5,025 bases of DNA from Candidatus Dadabacteria bacterium (GTDB lineage: Bacteria > Desulfobacterota_D > UBA1144 > Nemesobacterales > UBA2774): assembly GCA_003229065.1 (NCBI GenBank), contig QIHJ01000138.1, forward strand, positions 1 to 5,025, given 5' to 3'. A program made the translations under genes and the position numbers. The notes below the pieces were generated by a model. The model searched no databases. It saw nothing but the letters and a program-made list of their open reading frames with translations, and was not told where the DNA came from. This document shows, in pieces, positions 1 to 5,025 of this stretch (position 1 is its first letter; each line of letters begins with the position of its first letter).

Positions 1-584
1 TCAGGGGATGCCTTTTCGACGCGAGCCCTGTAGTCTTTGACGATATTGCTTTTGTAAACTACCTGGCCGGTATTCTCATAGGTGTAGGAGAATTAGCGAC
101 TATAAATATATCCGCCACCATCAATCCCCCCGGCGGCGACACCGAAGCCGACTTTATCACTCTTACACTCCAGGGTGTGGGTATTAATCCCCCTGATAAT
201 CAGGATATAATGGTACCGAGTTTTGATTCTGAGGCTCTAGATGTATTCTTGACACTTGTTTTTACCACCGTGGGTATAAAACCCGGCACGGAAGTCGAGG
301 TGTCTTTGAGTAACCCCGGGCTTGGTTCCTTTGAGGGCGGTGCGGATGTAATTTTTCCGGTTGTAATAGGGAGTGAAGAAGCTGGGGAGTTTTTCGTACA
401 ATATAATGCGTTCAGAGGAGCAGGGGGAACACAGGTAATTACCGCTAGGATTTTTCTTGAGATACCTCCCGAGCTTGCTGCTATATGTCCAATACCTCCT
501 GAAGAAGATTTAATAGTAGAGGTGTCTTTCAGTATTACACAAAGTGTAGAGATGGAAACGCCTCCACCACCGCCGCCACTGTAA
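1..584 (+). CDS. 3' end of a beta-rich, probably exported protein of unknown function (5' partial)
   Basis: The reading frame is open from the left edge (first full codon at base 3) to TAA at 582-584, giving 193 visible residues. The first possible in-frame start is a GTG at 177, but the frame upstream of it reads as the same kind of protein, so the true start is most likely outside the window. The visible part has alternating hydrophobic and polar residues typical of beta strands (for example ATINISATINPP, FITLTLQGVGI, EVEVSLSNPG, DLIVEVSFSIT), many Gly, Pro and acidic residues, and few Lys or Arg. It ends in METPPPPPPL. Such composition is common in secreted or cell-surface beta-sandwich proteins, but I recognise no family and the signal peptide, if any, lies upstream. 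Two cysteines are visible, one near the left edge and one in AAICPIPP. It has no evident functional link to the genes that follow. Confidence 0.7.
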   Translation, partial: RGCLFDASPVVFDDIAFVNYLAGILIGVGELATINISATINPPGGDTEADFITLTLQGVGINPPDNQDIMVPSFDSEALDVFLTLVFTTVGIKPGTEVEVSLSNPGLGSFEGGADVIFPVVIGSEEAGEFFVQYNAFRGAGGTQVITARIFLEIPPELAAICPIPPEEDLIVEVSFSITQSVEMETPPPPPPL

Positions 585-736
585 AGCACGATTTGATAAC
601 GTATATTGAATATAGATCGTTTATTGACCCATATATCCCAGGCGGTAATTCAATCCACGCTCATATCTGTTAATATATTTATTGTAGACAATTACGGACT
701 CCGCAGCAATTTATAGAGCGCGGATACGGCGCCGAT
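585..736. other. Intergenic region upstream of the TetR gene
   Basis: This AT-rich gap of 152 bases separates the first gene from the TetR gene. I see no convincing rho-independent terminator. A TTGACC hexamer at 624-629 and a TATATT at 674-679 resemble promoter elements, but they are not correctly spaced to each other. No copy of the palindrome found at 1453-1470 is present, so autoregulation of the TetR gene through that operator type is not supported by this stretch. Confidence 0.5.
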
Positions 737-1363
737 ATGGACAAATCTCTTAAAAAAATAGAATCACAGGTTAAGGATAAAGAGCTTGTAGAGCTCCGAA
801 GGATGGAGATCGTAAAGGCAGCCGTCGATCTCTTTGTCCAAAAAGGCTTTCACAAGACTACCGTACGCGAAATCGCGCAAAAGTTCGGGATGAGCGTCGG
901 CACGCTGTACGAGTATATAAGGACAAAAGAGGACATCCTGTATCTTGTCTGCGATTACATTCACAGTAGCTTCGGGATGAGGGTGCGCCCCGCTCTTCAT
1001 ATAACGCCCGACAGCGTAAAGACCTTAAAAGGCGCAATTGACACTTATTATCGTATGATTGACGAGATGCAGGATTATTTAGTCTTTCTTTATCAGGAGA
1101 CTAAGTCTCTGTCGCATGACGACAGGAAATATATATTCAAGGCCGAGGAGGATATGACAGATATATTTGAGGAGATCATCAATCGCGGCATAGAAGACGG
1201 GAGCTTTAAATTAGATAGGAATCAGGTGGGTCTCTTCGCTCATAACATCATGGTGCTCGGCCAGATGTGGGCTTTCAGGCGCTGGGCGCTTCAGAAAAGC
1301 TACACACTGGACGGTTATATCAAGGCACAAAGCGCTCGGCTTATAAAGGAGCTTACGTCTTAG
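737..1363 (+). CDS. TetR/AcrR-family transcriptional regulator
   Basis: A 208-residue protein, the usual TetR length. Residues about 22-66 form the N-terminal TetR DNA-binding domain: RMEIVKAAVDLFVQKGFHKT (first helix and turn), then VREIAQKFGMSVGTLYEYIRTKEDILY, which is the classic helix-turn-helix with recognition helix and the Tyr/Lys/Glu tail. The remaining roughly 140 residues are helical, diverge as ligand domains in this family do, and should carry the effector pocket and dimer interface. An N-terminal extension of about 20 charged residues precedes the domain. The ATG at 737 has no clear Shine-Dalgarno sequence; an in-frame ATG at 803 would start right at the HTH and is less likely because it removes the first-helix lead-in. 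It lies upstream of, and on the same strand as, the acyl-CoA mutase genes, with a TetR-type palindrome between them, so it probably represses the mutase genes. An acyl-CoA ligand is inference from the neighbours. Confidence 0.93.
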   Translation: MDKSLKKIESQVKDKELVELRRMEIVKAAVDLFVQKGFHKTTVREIAQKFGMSVGTLYEYIRTKEDILYLVCDYIHSSFGMRVRPALHITPDSVKTLKGAIDTYYRMIDEMQDYLVFLYQETKSLSHDDRKYIFKAEEDMTDIFEEIINRGIEDGSFKLDRNQVGLFAHNIMVLGQMWAFRRWALQKSYTLDGYIKAQSARLIKELTS

Positions 1364-1412
1364 GCTGCCTCCATGCCTCTAGCTTTAACTCAGGAGCAAG
1401 CGAGTTAATATC

Positions 1413-1447
1413 TTGACAGTTAAAACCTTTGTATGTTAGTTTATATA
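1413..1447 (+). promoter_or_regulatory. Candidate promoter of the acyl-CoA mutase operon
   Basis: A perfect sigma70-type -35 hexamer TTGACA lies at 1413-1418. The -10 assignment is uncertain: TAGTTT at 1437-1442 has an 18-base spacer but a poor match, while the better hexamer TATATA at 1442-1447 leaves an overlong 23-base spacer. The palindrome at 1453-1470 follows directly and would overlap the transcription start, the usual place for steric repression. Confidence 0.4.
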
Positions 1448-1452
1448 AGCAG

Positions 1453-1470
1453 ACTGAACGAGCGTTCAGT
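1453..1470. promoter_or_regulatory. Palindromic operator, probable TetR-family binding site
   Basis: ACTGAACG-AG-CGTTCAGT: two 8-base arms that are exact reverse complements, separated by 2 bases. The compact GAACG-NN-CGTTC form is typical of operators bound by TetR-family dimers. It lies 90 bases after the TetR gene and 55 bases before the mutase start codon, immediately downstream of a TTGACA element. A two-base loop makes an RNA hairpin unlikely, which favours a protein-binding DNA site. Assignment to the adjacent TetR protein is inference from proximity. Confidence 0.7.
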
Positions 1471-1510
1471 TTGATGCGTAGGTGCGGTAATTGATAATAA
1501 ATCTTAGAGT

Positions 1511-1516
1511 AAGGTG
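1511..1516 (+). promoter_or_regulatory. Ribosome binding site deciding the mutase start
   Basis: AAGGTG lies 9 bases before the ATG at 1526. A longer reading would begin at the GTG at 1514, but that GTG lies inside this purine-rich element and has no such site of its own at a suitable distance, so the ATG at 1526 is preferred. Confidence 0.55.
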
Positions 1517-1525
1517 TTGGTAAAT

Positions 1526-3196
1526 ATGTGTGCAGATAAAAATAATCCGGAAAAAATTGCTTTTGGGAAGGAACGCTGGCAAAAAGAGTATGATCGTGCA
1601 TCCAAAAGGGAAGGTGATGTTACTACAATCTCCGGGATGGAGATCGACCCTCTTGTTACACCGCTTGAGCTTAAAGGACTTGATTATTCCAAAGATCTCG
1701 GATTTCCGGGCTCATATCCATACACCAGAGGAATTCACAGCTCCATGTACCGCGGGCGATTCTGGACCATGCGCCAGTTCGCGGGGTTCGGCACTCCGGA
1801 AGATACCAATAAGAGGTTTAAATACCTCCTCGGGCAGGGTCAGACGGGCCTCAGCACCGCATTTGATATGCCCACGCTCATGGGTTACGACAGCGACCAC
1901 GAGCGCTCGAGGGGCGAAGTCGGTAAAGAAGGTGTTTCAGTTTCCTCACTTGCCGATATGGAAGCATTATTTGAGGGAATAGATCTTGAGAAAATAACCA
2001 CTTCAATGACTGTAAACTGCACGGCTGCTATCATATTTGCCATGTACATCGTGATGGCTGAGAAAAGGGGAGTAAGTAGAGACAAGCTCAGGGGAACTCT
2101 CCAAAACGATATGCTGAAGGAGTTCATAGCTCAAAGGGAGTGGATATCTCCTCCCCGTCCTTCTGTAAAGATAGTTGTGGATGTAATGGAGTTCTGTGCG
2201 AACGAGGTTCCGGGATGGCATCCTGTTTCTATCTCCGGGTACCATATCCGTGAAGCGGGCTCTACTGCCGTACAAGAGCTTGCGTTCACACTAGCAGACG
2301 GCATATGCTATGTCGAAGAAGGCATTAAACGAGGGCTCGATTTGGATAGTTTCGCCCCAAGGCTCTCGTTCTTCTTCAACGTTCATAACGACTTCTTGGA
2401 AGAGGTCGCCAAGTTCCGCGCAGCCAGGAGGATGTGGGCCAGGATCATGCGTGAGCGTTTCGGCGCAAGCGATCCAAAATCTTGTTTACTGAAAACCCAT
2501 GCTCAGACAGCGGGTGCAAGCCTGACGGCGCAGCAGCCCATTAATAACGTCGCCAGAGTTACCATACAGGCCCTTGCCGCCGTGCTCGGAGGCACACAGT
2601 CCCTTCACACTAATTCCATGGACGAAACCCTGGCACTGCCTACGGAAGAGGCGGTAACAGTAGCCCTCAGGACTCAGCAGATAATAGCTGAAGAGAGCGG
2701 TGTCGCAAACTCAATCGACCCCTTAGGTGGAAGCTACCTCATAGAATCACTCACTGACAGGATAGAGAAAGAGGCTGTCAATTATATAGATAAAATTGAT
2801 TCCATGGGAGGTATTATTAATGCGATTCAAGACAGTTACCCTCAGAAGGAGATTGCCGATTCGGCCTATAAATACCAGCGTGAGCTCGACAAGGGTGTAA
2901 AAACAATTGTCGGAGTCAATAAGTATTGCTCTCAAGATGAAACAATTAGTATACCCACCCTTAAAATAGATGAAAAAGTGGAGCACGGGCAGAGTGAAAA
3001 GCTCAGACGTTTAAAGGATAAGAGAGACAGCGGGGCCGTAGCAAAAAGGCTTCAGGACATTGTAGTTGCTGCCAGGGAGGAAGAAAATCTTATGCCCTGT
3101 ATAATTCAGGCTGTAAGAGAGTACGCGACTCTTGGTGAGATTAGCGACGTCTTCAGAGAAGTGTACGGTGTTTACTCTGACCCGGGATATTTTTAA
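1526..3196 (+). CDS. Coenzyme B12-dependent acyl-CoA mutase, large (catalytic) subunit; isobutyryl-CoA mutase-like (IcmA type)
   Basis: 556 residues from the preferred ATG, the length of stand-alone large subunits of the methylmalonyl-CoA mutase superfamily; it lacks the C-terminal B12 domain, which is encoded by the gene at 3301. Family motifs in order: [20 protein letters not shown] (residues 64-83), [15 protein letters not shown] (111-125), GTLQND (190-195), [11 protein letters not shown] (235-245) and [13 protein letters not shown] (355-367). His240 matches the catalytic His244 of Propionibacterium methylmalonyl-CoA mutase; Glu243, Asn363 and Glu367 match its adenosyl-ribose contacts. The two specificity positions, Tyr89 and Arg207 in that enzyme, are Phe85 and Gln203 here, the pair known from isobutyryl-CoA mutase. 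The expected reaction is radical interconversion of isobutyryl-CoA and n-butyryl-CoA in the cytoplasm. Residue 323 is Lys where the relatives I recall have Arg. Membership of the superfamily is near certain; the substrate is a motif-based inference. No MeaB-type G-protein chaperone gene is in the window. Confidence 0.95.
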   Translation: MCADKNNPEKIAFGKERWQKEYDRASKREGDVTTISGMEIDPLVTPLELKGLDYSKDLGFPGSYPYTRGIHSSMYRGRFWTMRQFAGFGTPEDTNKRFKYLLGQGQTGLSTAFDMPTLMGYDSDHERSRGEVGKEGVSVSSLADMEALFEGIDLEKITTSMTVNCTAAIIFAMYIVMAEKRGVSRDKLRGTLQNDMLKEFIAQREWISPPRPSVKIVVDVMEFCANEVPGWHPVSISGYHIREAGSTAVQELAFTLADGICYVEEGIKRGLDLDSFAPRLSFFFNVHNDFLEEVAKFRAARRMWARIMRERFGASDPKSCLLKTHAQTAGASLTAQQPINNVARVTIQALAAVLGGTQSLHTNSMDETLALPTEEAVTVALRTQQIIAEESGVANSIDPLGGSYLIESLTDRIEKEAVNYIDKIDSMGGIINAIQDSYPQKEIADSAYKYQRELDKGVKTIVGVNKYCSQDETISIPTLKIDEKVEHGQSEKLRRLKDKRDSGAVAKRLQDIVVAAREEENLMPCIIQAVREYATLGEISDVFREVYGVYSDPGYF

Positions 3197-3253
3197 TTCA
3201 CAAGAATATATCTAATTCAAAATAGCACGTAAAGGACGGCTCTGGGTTTTATG

Positions 3254-3284
3254 TTAACAATAACTCTCGTGTATACTCTATAAC
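3254..3284 (+). promoter_or_regulatory. Weak candidate promoter before the B12-binding subunit
   Basis: TTAACA at 3254-3259 and TATAAC at 3279-3284 resemble -35 and -10 hexamers, but the 19-base spacer is long. The 104-base gap between the two mutase subunit genes is AT-rich and shows no terminator, so read-through from the upstream promoter is at least as likely as a separate start. Confidence 0.2.
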
Positions 3285-3300
3285 AATAAAATATAAATCC

Positions 3301-3720
3301 ATGATTATGAACGACAGTAGAAAGCTAAGAATTTTGCTCGGCAAGGTTGGGCTAGACGGTCACGACAGGGGAATAATAATAGTGGCAAGAGCGCTCAGGG
3401 ACGCCGGCTTTGAAGTCATTTACACCGGGCTCCACAATACACCCGAGACAGTTGTTGAAATGGCTATTCAGGAAGACGTGGACGCTTTGGGTATAAGTGT
3501 TCTTTCCGGTGCGCATAACCATATTTTCCCTGAAATTCTGCGACTGTTAAAAGAGCACGGAATTGATGATAAAACTGTTTTCGGCGGCGGTATTATTCCA
3601 AAAGAAGATATAGAATCACTGAAAGAAAAAGGAGTACAGGCAGTGTTTGAGCCTGGCGCTTCAACGGATGATATAACCCTGTGGATAAGGGAAAACGTTA
3701 CGCCCAGGGCCCTCTCTTAA
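3301..3720 (+). CDS. Cobalamin-binding (small) subunit of acyl-CoA mutase, IcmB type
   Basis: 139 residues, close to the length of stand-alone B12-binding subunits of two-subunit mutases. It is a complete Rossmann-like cobalamin domain with the three signature elements: Lys15 and the DxHxxG motif DGHDRG at 19-24, in which His21 is the lower axial ligand of cobalt; SVL at 66-68 (the SxL element), which lines the nucleotide-tail pocket; and GGG at 95-97. The protein is soluble and cytoplasmic. It should assemble with the catalytic subunit encoded upstream to form the working enzyme. The start is ambiguous between ATG 3301 and ATG 3307; neither has a visible Shine-Dalgarno sequence. The gene is 104 bases after the large subunit and 6 bases before the cysteine-rich gene, suggesting co-transcription with the latter. 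The domain alone does not tell the substrate, which is set by the large subunit. Confidence 0.95.
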   Translation: MIMNDSRKLRILLGKVGLDGHDRGIIIVARALRDAGFEVIYTGLHNTPETVVEMAIQEDVDALGISVLSGAHNHIFPEILRLLKEHGIDDKTVFGGGIIPKEDIESLKEKGVQAVFEPGASTDDITLWIRENVTPRALS

Positions 3721-3726
3721 TTTTCT

Positions 3727-4176
3727 ATGAAATGCCTACTTTGTGAAAAACGGAAACCCAAGCGATACTGTCCGGCCAAAAGGGCCGAGATTTGCCCTGT
3801 GTGCTGCGGGGAGAAGAGGGGAGTCGAGATCAACTGCCCGCTTGACTGCCGGTATTTTGTAGAGGGCCAGAAACAGCACCATATGAAGATTATGCATCAG
3901 CGTATACGTAAGGAGGGCGCAGGTACCTATGTACGTAGGGCCGAGCTCTACGGTCGTAACCCTGAAATATTCGCCAGTCTGGAGATGACTTTTGCAAGAG
4001 CCTTTCGTGAAAATAATGAAATTAAGAACGAGGATTTGGTAAAGGCGCTTGAGCTTTTGAATAAAACACTTGAAACTGAAAAAAAGGGTTTTATATACCA
4101 GCACCAGGGTGACAATAGTTATGCGAATGTAATTTCTGAAAGTATGCTCTCGGTAATATCCGAGTATAAAGATTAA
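3727..4176 (+). CDS. Cysteine-rich, zinc-ribbon-like protein of unknown function (apparently frameshifted near its end)
   Basis: 149 residues as read. The first 44 residues hold eight cysteines at 3, 6, 15, 23, 26, 27, 37 and 41, including MKCLLC, EICPVCCGEKRG and CPLDCRYF. Spacing in CxxC-type pairs suggests one or two structural zinc sites. The rest is charged and mostly helical, with no membrane segment or signal peptide, so a cytoplasmic protein is likely. I know this kind of N-terminus only from uncharacterised conserved bacterial proteins and assign no function. The ATG lies 6 bases after the B12-subunit stop without a visible Shine-Dalgarno sequence, consistent with translational coupling in one operon. 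The frame ends at TAA 4174-4176, but coding-like sequence continues in the +1 frame to 4369. Dropping one A from the AAA at 4168-4170 joins the two into a 213-residue protein, so the stop may reflect a mutation or a sequencing indel. Confidence 0.75.
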   Translation: MKCLLCEKRKPKRYCPAKRAEICPVCCGEKRGVEINCPLDCRYFVEGQKQHHMKIMHQRIRKEGAGTYVRRAELYGRNPEIFASLEMTFARAFRENNEIKNEDLVKALELLNKTLETEKKGFIYQHQGDNSYANVISESMLSVISEYKD

Positions 4177-4369
4177 GCCGGACGTCGGGGGCAATCGGGT
4201 AACTCTGGACTTCGCCTCACACGTCATAGAAGAATTCCTAACCGAAGCCAAGTTCTACATGGAAAATGGTTCCAACCAAAAGAGTTACCTGATTCATATC
4301 CTCCGCTACTACCCGGATGAAGCGGAGCCGCAAAAGAGCCCGGAGGGCGGTCTTATAATAACCCCGTAA
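4169..4369 (+). pseudogene. Out-of-frame continuation of the cysteine-rich gene
   Basis: In the frame one base ahead of the preceding gene, the sequence is open from 4157 to TAA 4367-4369. From 4169 it reads KIKPDVGGNRVTLDFASHVI and onward through an amphipathic, Tyr- and Glu-rich helix-like stretch to GGLIITP. It has no ATG, GTG or TTG start until ATG 4259, and no ribosome binding site, so it is unlikely to be a separate gene. Third codon positions are rich in C and G, as expected of real coding sequence. It fits as the 66-residue C-terminal part of the cysteine-rich protein after a one-base insertion. The site does not resemble the prfB-type programmed +1 shift (no Shine-Dalgarno-like element and no CTT-TGA). 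Confidence 0.6.
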
Positions 4370-4396
4370 TCTGATTTAGATGTTAAATAATGGAAG

Positions 4397-4588
4397 TCAG
4401 CTCTTATCTCTTCCGGCAGGAACAGAGTTAATAATTGCCGAAATTATGAATGCAATGACTGCAACTATTGCGAGCCCTTTAAAATAAGCGGGCCAATTTA
4501 AGGATATTCCCAGGTAAAGTCCTACTGCTATAAATGAAAATAGTATGAGACATATTAAAATTCCGCCAGGTAAATTTTTTCTGAGCAA
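4397..4588 (-). CDS. Small two-helix membrane protein of unknown function
   Basis: 63 residues, starting at TTG (4588-4586) and ending at TGA (4399-4397). Two hydrophobic segments, residues about 8-29 (GGILICLILFSFIAVGLYLG and onward) and 34-55 (YFKGLAIVAVIAFIISAIIN and onward), are joined by a short loop with NWPAY. This predicts a helical hairpin in the inner membrane with both ends on the same side. The N-terminus carries Arg and Lys and the C-terminus ends RDKS, so by the positive-inside rule both tails are probably cytoplasmic. The TTG start is supported by GGGAGGA centred about 10 bases upstream and by the absence of any in-frame ATG before the upstream stop. A matching promoter lies further upstream. 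It converges on the cysteine-rich gene with about 27 bases between them and no clear terminator. No family is recognised. Confidence 0.65.
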   Translation of the reverse strand: MLRKNLPGGILICLILFSFIAVGLYLGISLNWPAYFKGLAIVAVIAFIISAIINSVPAGRDKS

Positions 4589-4595
4589 CTGATAT

Positions 4596-4602
4596 TCCTC
4601 CC
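4596..4602 (-). promoter_or_regulatory. Strong Shine-Dalgarno sequence for the small membrane protein
   Basis: On the minus strand this reads GGGAGGA, with 7 bases between it and the TTG start at 4588. It is the best ribosome binding site in the window and is what makes the non-ATG start credible. Confidence 0.7.
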
Positions 4603-4633
4603 GACAAGTTCTATCACGAATATGGCTGAAAGA

Positions 4634-4662
4634 ATTTTATCTGAATTTCCCCTTATGTTCAA
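4634..4662 (-). promoter_or_regulatory. Probable sigma70-type promoter of the small membrane protein gene
   Basis: On the minus strand TTGAAC (4662-4657) and TAAAAT (4639-4634) are separated by exactly 17 bases. Matches to consensus are 4 of 6 and 5 of 6. Transcription would start near 4627, giving a leader of about 40 bases that includes the GGGAGGA ribosome binding site. Confidence 0.5.
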
Positions 4663-4859
4663 ATGTTTTATCGTTACAGCCCCAAAGCCACACCTTAAGC
4701 AACAGACCCGATGAGCCCCTTCATTTGTATTTATTCGACAATATATGTAATCTTACACTGTCTTAAGCTTAGCTTATGTATTTAATCTTCAGATCAATCT
4801 ATCTGCACAATAACATTTTTTCTTAAAAGGCGTTTCAAACGCTCATCAGAGATACATAT
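4663..4859. other. Intergenic region between divergent genes
   Basis: This AT-rich stretch lies between the minus-strand small membrane gene and the plus-strand RNase R-like gene. I see no coding sequence or terminator in it. It holds two 13-base palindromes, at 4764-4776 and 4830-4842. A CTTACA at 4752-4757 with TATGTA 17 bases later is only a weak promoter candidate for the downstream gene. Confidence 0.45.
4830..4842. repeat. 13-base palindrome just upstream of the RNase R-like gene
   Basis: GCGTTT-C-AAACGC is an exact inverted repeat around one central base, ending 17 bases before the ATG at 4860. It could be an operator or, as RNA, a weak hairpin with stem GCGT/ACGC and loop TTCAA near the ribosome binding region. 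No regulator is assigned. Confidence 0.3.
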
Positions 4860-5025
4860 ATGAAAGTTCCCAAACAAAAAGAGATAGAAAGACTTCTTAA
4901 AAACTCGAAGTACAAAACGATGAGGTCTAAGGATATATCCAAGCATCTTGGTATGCCTAAAGAAGCTAGGCCGATTCTAAAGAAAGTGCTTCGTAAAATG
5001 GTCAGCGACGGCAAGCTCAAGAGGG
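4860..5025 (+). CDS. rnr: Ribonuclease R, N-terminal fragment (3' partial)
   Basis: 55 complete codons run from ATG 4860 to the right edge. The visible part, MKVPKQKEIERLLKNSKYKT followed by MRSKDISKHLGMPKEARPIL and KKVLRKMVSDGKLKR, has the pattern of the winged-helix domain at the N-terminus of RNase R: a first helix, a proline- or threonine-led second helix containing the IxxxLG turn, then a helix ending in the LxxMxxDGKLxR wing start. RNase R is a cytoplasmic 3'-5' exoribonuclease that degrades structured RNA; the nuclease (RNB), cold-shock and S1 domains would lie beyond the window. The ribosome binding site is weak (AGAG about 6-9 bases upstream). Another winged-helix protein cannot be excluded from 55 residues. 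Confidence 0.7.
   Translation, partial: MKVPKQKEIERLLKNSKYKTMRSKDISKHLGMPKEARPILKKVLRKMVSDGKLKR

Noticed and set aside
200..589. 129-codon minus-strand frame with a run of glycines
   Set aside because: The glycine run is simply the complement of the proline codons of the plus-strand gene, whose composition is the more protein-like.
602..614. Palindrome TATATT-G-AATATA upstream of the TetR gene as a possible operator
   Set aside because: It is purely AT-rich in an AT-rich gap, is unlike the GAACG/CGTTC site, and is over 120 bases from the start; chance is a sufficient explanation.
1453..1470. The palindrome read as a transcription terminator or RNA hairpin
   Set aside because: The two-base loop is too small, and no T-run follows; its form and place fit a DNA operator.
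1530..1982. 150-codon plus-strand frame overlapping the mutase
   Set aside because: It overlaps the unmistakable mutase motifs in another frame; its Arg- and Ser-rich product is typical of a shadow frame.
4168..4177. Programmed +1 ribosomal frameshift
   Set aside because: The junction TAT AAA GAT TAA G has no slippery P-site codon, no upstream Shine-Dalgarno-like stimulator and no resemblance to the prfB site; an indel is the simpler explanation.
3736..4251. 171-codon open frame on the minus strand opposite the cysteine-rich gene
   Set aside because: It is antisense to a frame with clear CxxC-type motifs, its product resembles no known family, and no supporting ribosome site was noted.
4835..5020. 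61-codon minus-strand frame at the right edge
   Set aside because: It is antisense to the RNase R-like winged-helix sequence and has no independent support.

Overview
The window is ordinary bacterial chromosome of moderate GC, with many AGG/AGA arginine and ATA isoleucine codons and few strong Shine-Dalgarno sequences. It suggests an uncultured, Gram-negative-like lineage (for example Dadabacteria or a deltaproteobacterial relative), but nothing here fixes the taxonomy. No rRNA, tRNA, CRISPR array, insertion sequence or phage gene was found.

Layout. Bases 1-584 are the 3' end of a beta-rich, probably exported protein of unknown function that ends in six prolines. Bases 737-1363 encode a TetR-family repressor. 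After a promoter/operator region carrying a near-perfect 18-bp palindrome (1453-1470) come two genes for a coenzyme B12-dependent acyl-CoA mutase: a catalytic subunit (1526-3196) and a separate cobalamin-binding subunit (3301-3720). Six bases later starts a cysteine-rich, zinc-ribbon-like protein (3727-4176). Its reading frame appears to continue one base out of register to 4369, so the gene looks frameshifted. A small two-helix membrane protein lies on the minus strand (4588-4397), with its own recognisable promoter and a strong ribosome binding site at a TTG start. After an intergenic stretch with no gene I can support, the plus strand begins what looks like ribonuclease R (4860 to the window end).

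How they work together. The two mutase subunits should form one enzyme. Automatic annotation would probably say methylmalonyl-CoA mutase, but the two residues that discriminate substrates are Phe and Gln, as in isobutyryl-CoA mutase, not Tyr and Arg. The likely reaction is therefore isobutyryl-CoA <-> n-butyryl-CoA, linking branched-chain and straight-chain acyl-CoA metabolism. The TetR gene and the palindrome upstream of the mutase suggest local repression relieved by an acyl-CoA or similar ligand; this is inference. The main points for follow-up are the substrate signature, the operator and the frameshifted cysteine-rich gene. I see no evidence of a wholly new multi-gene system.
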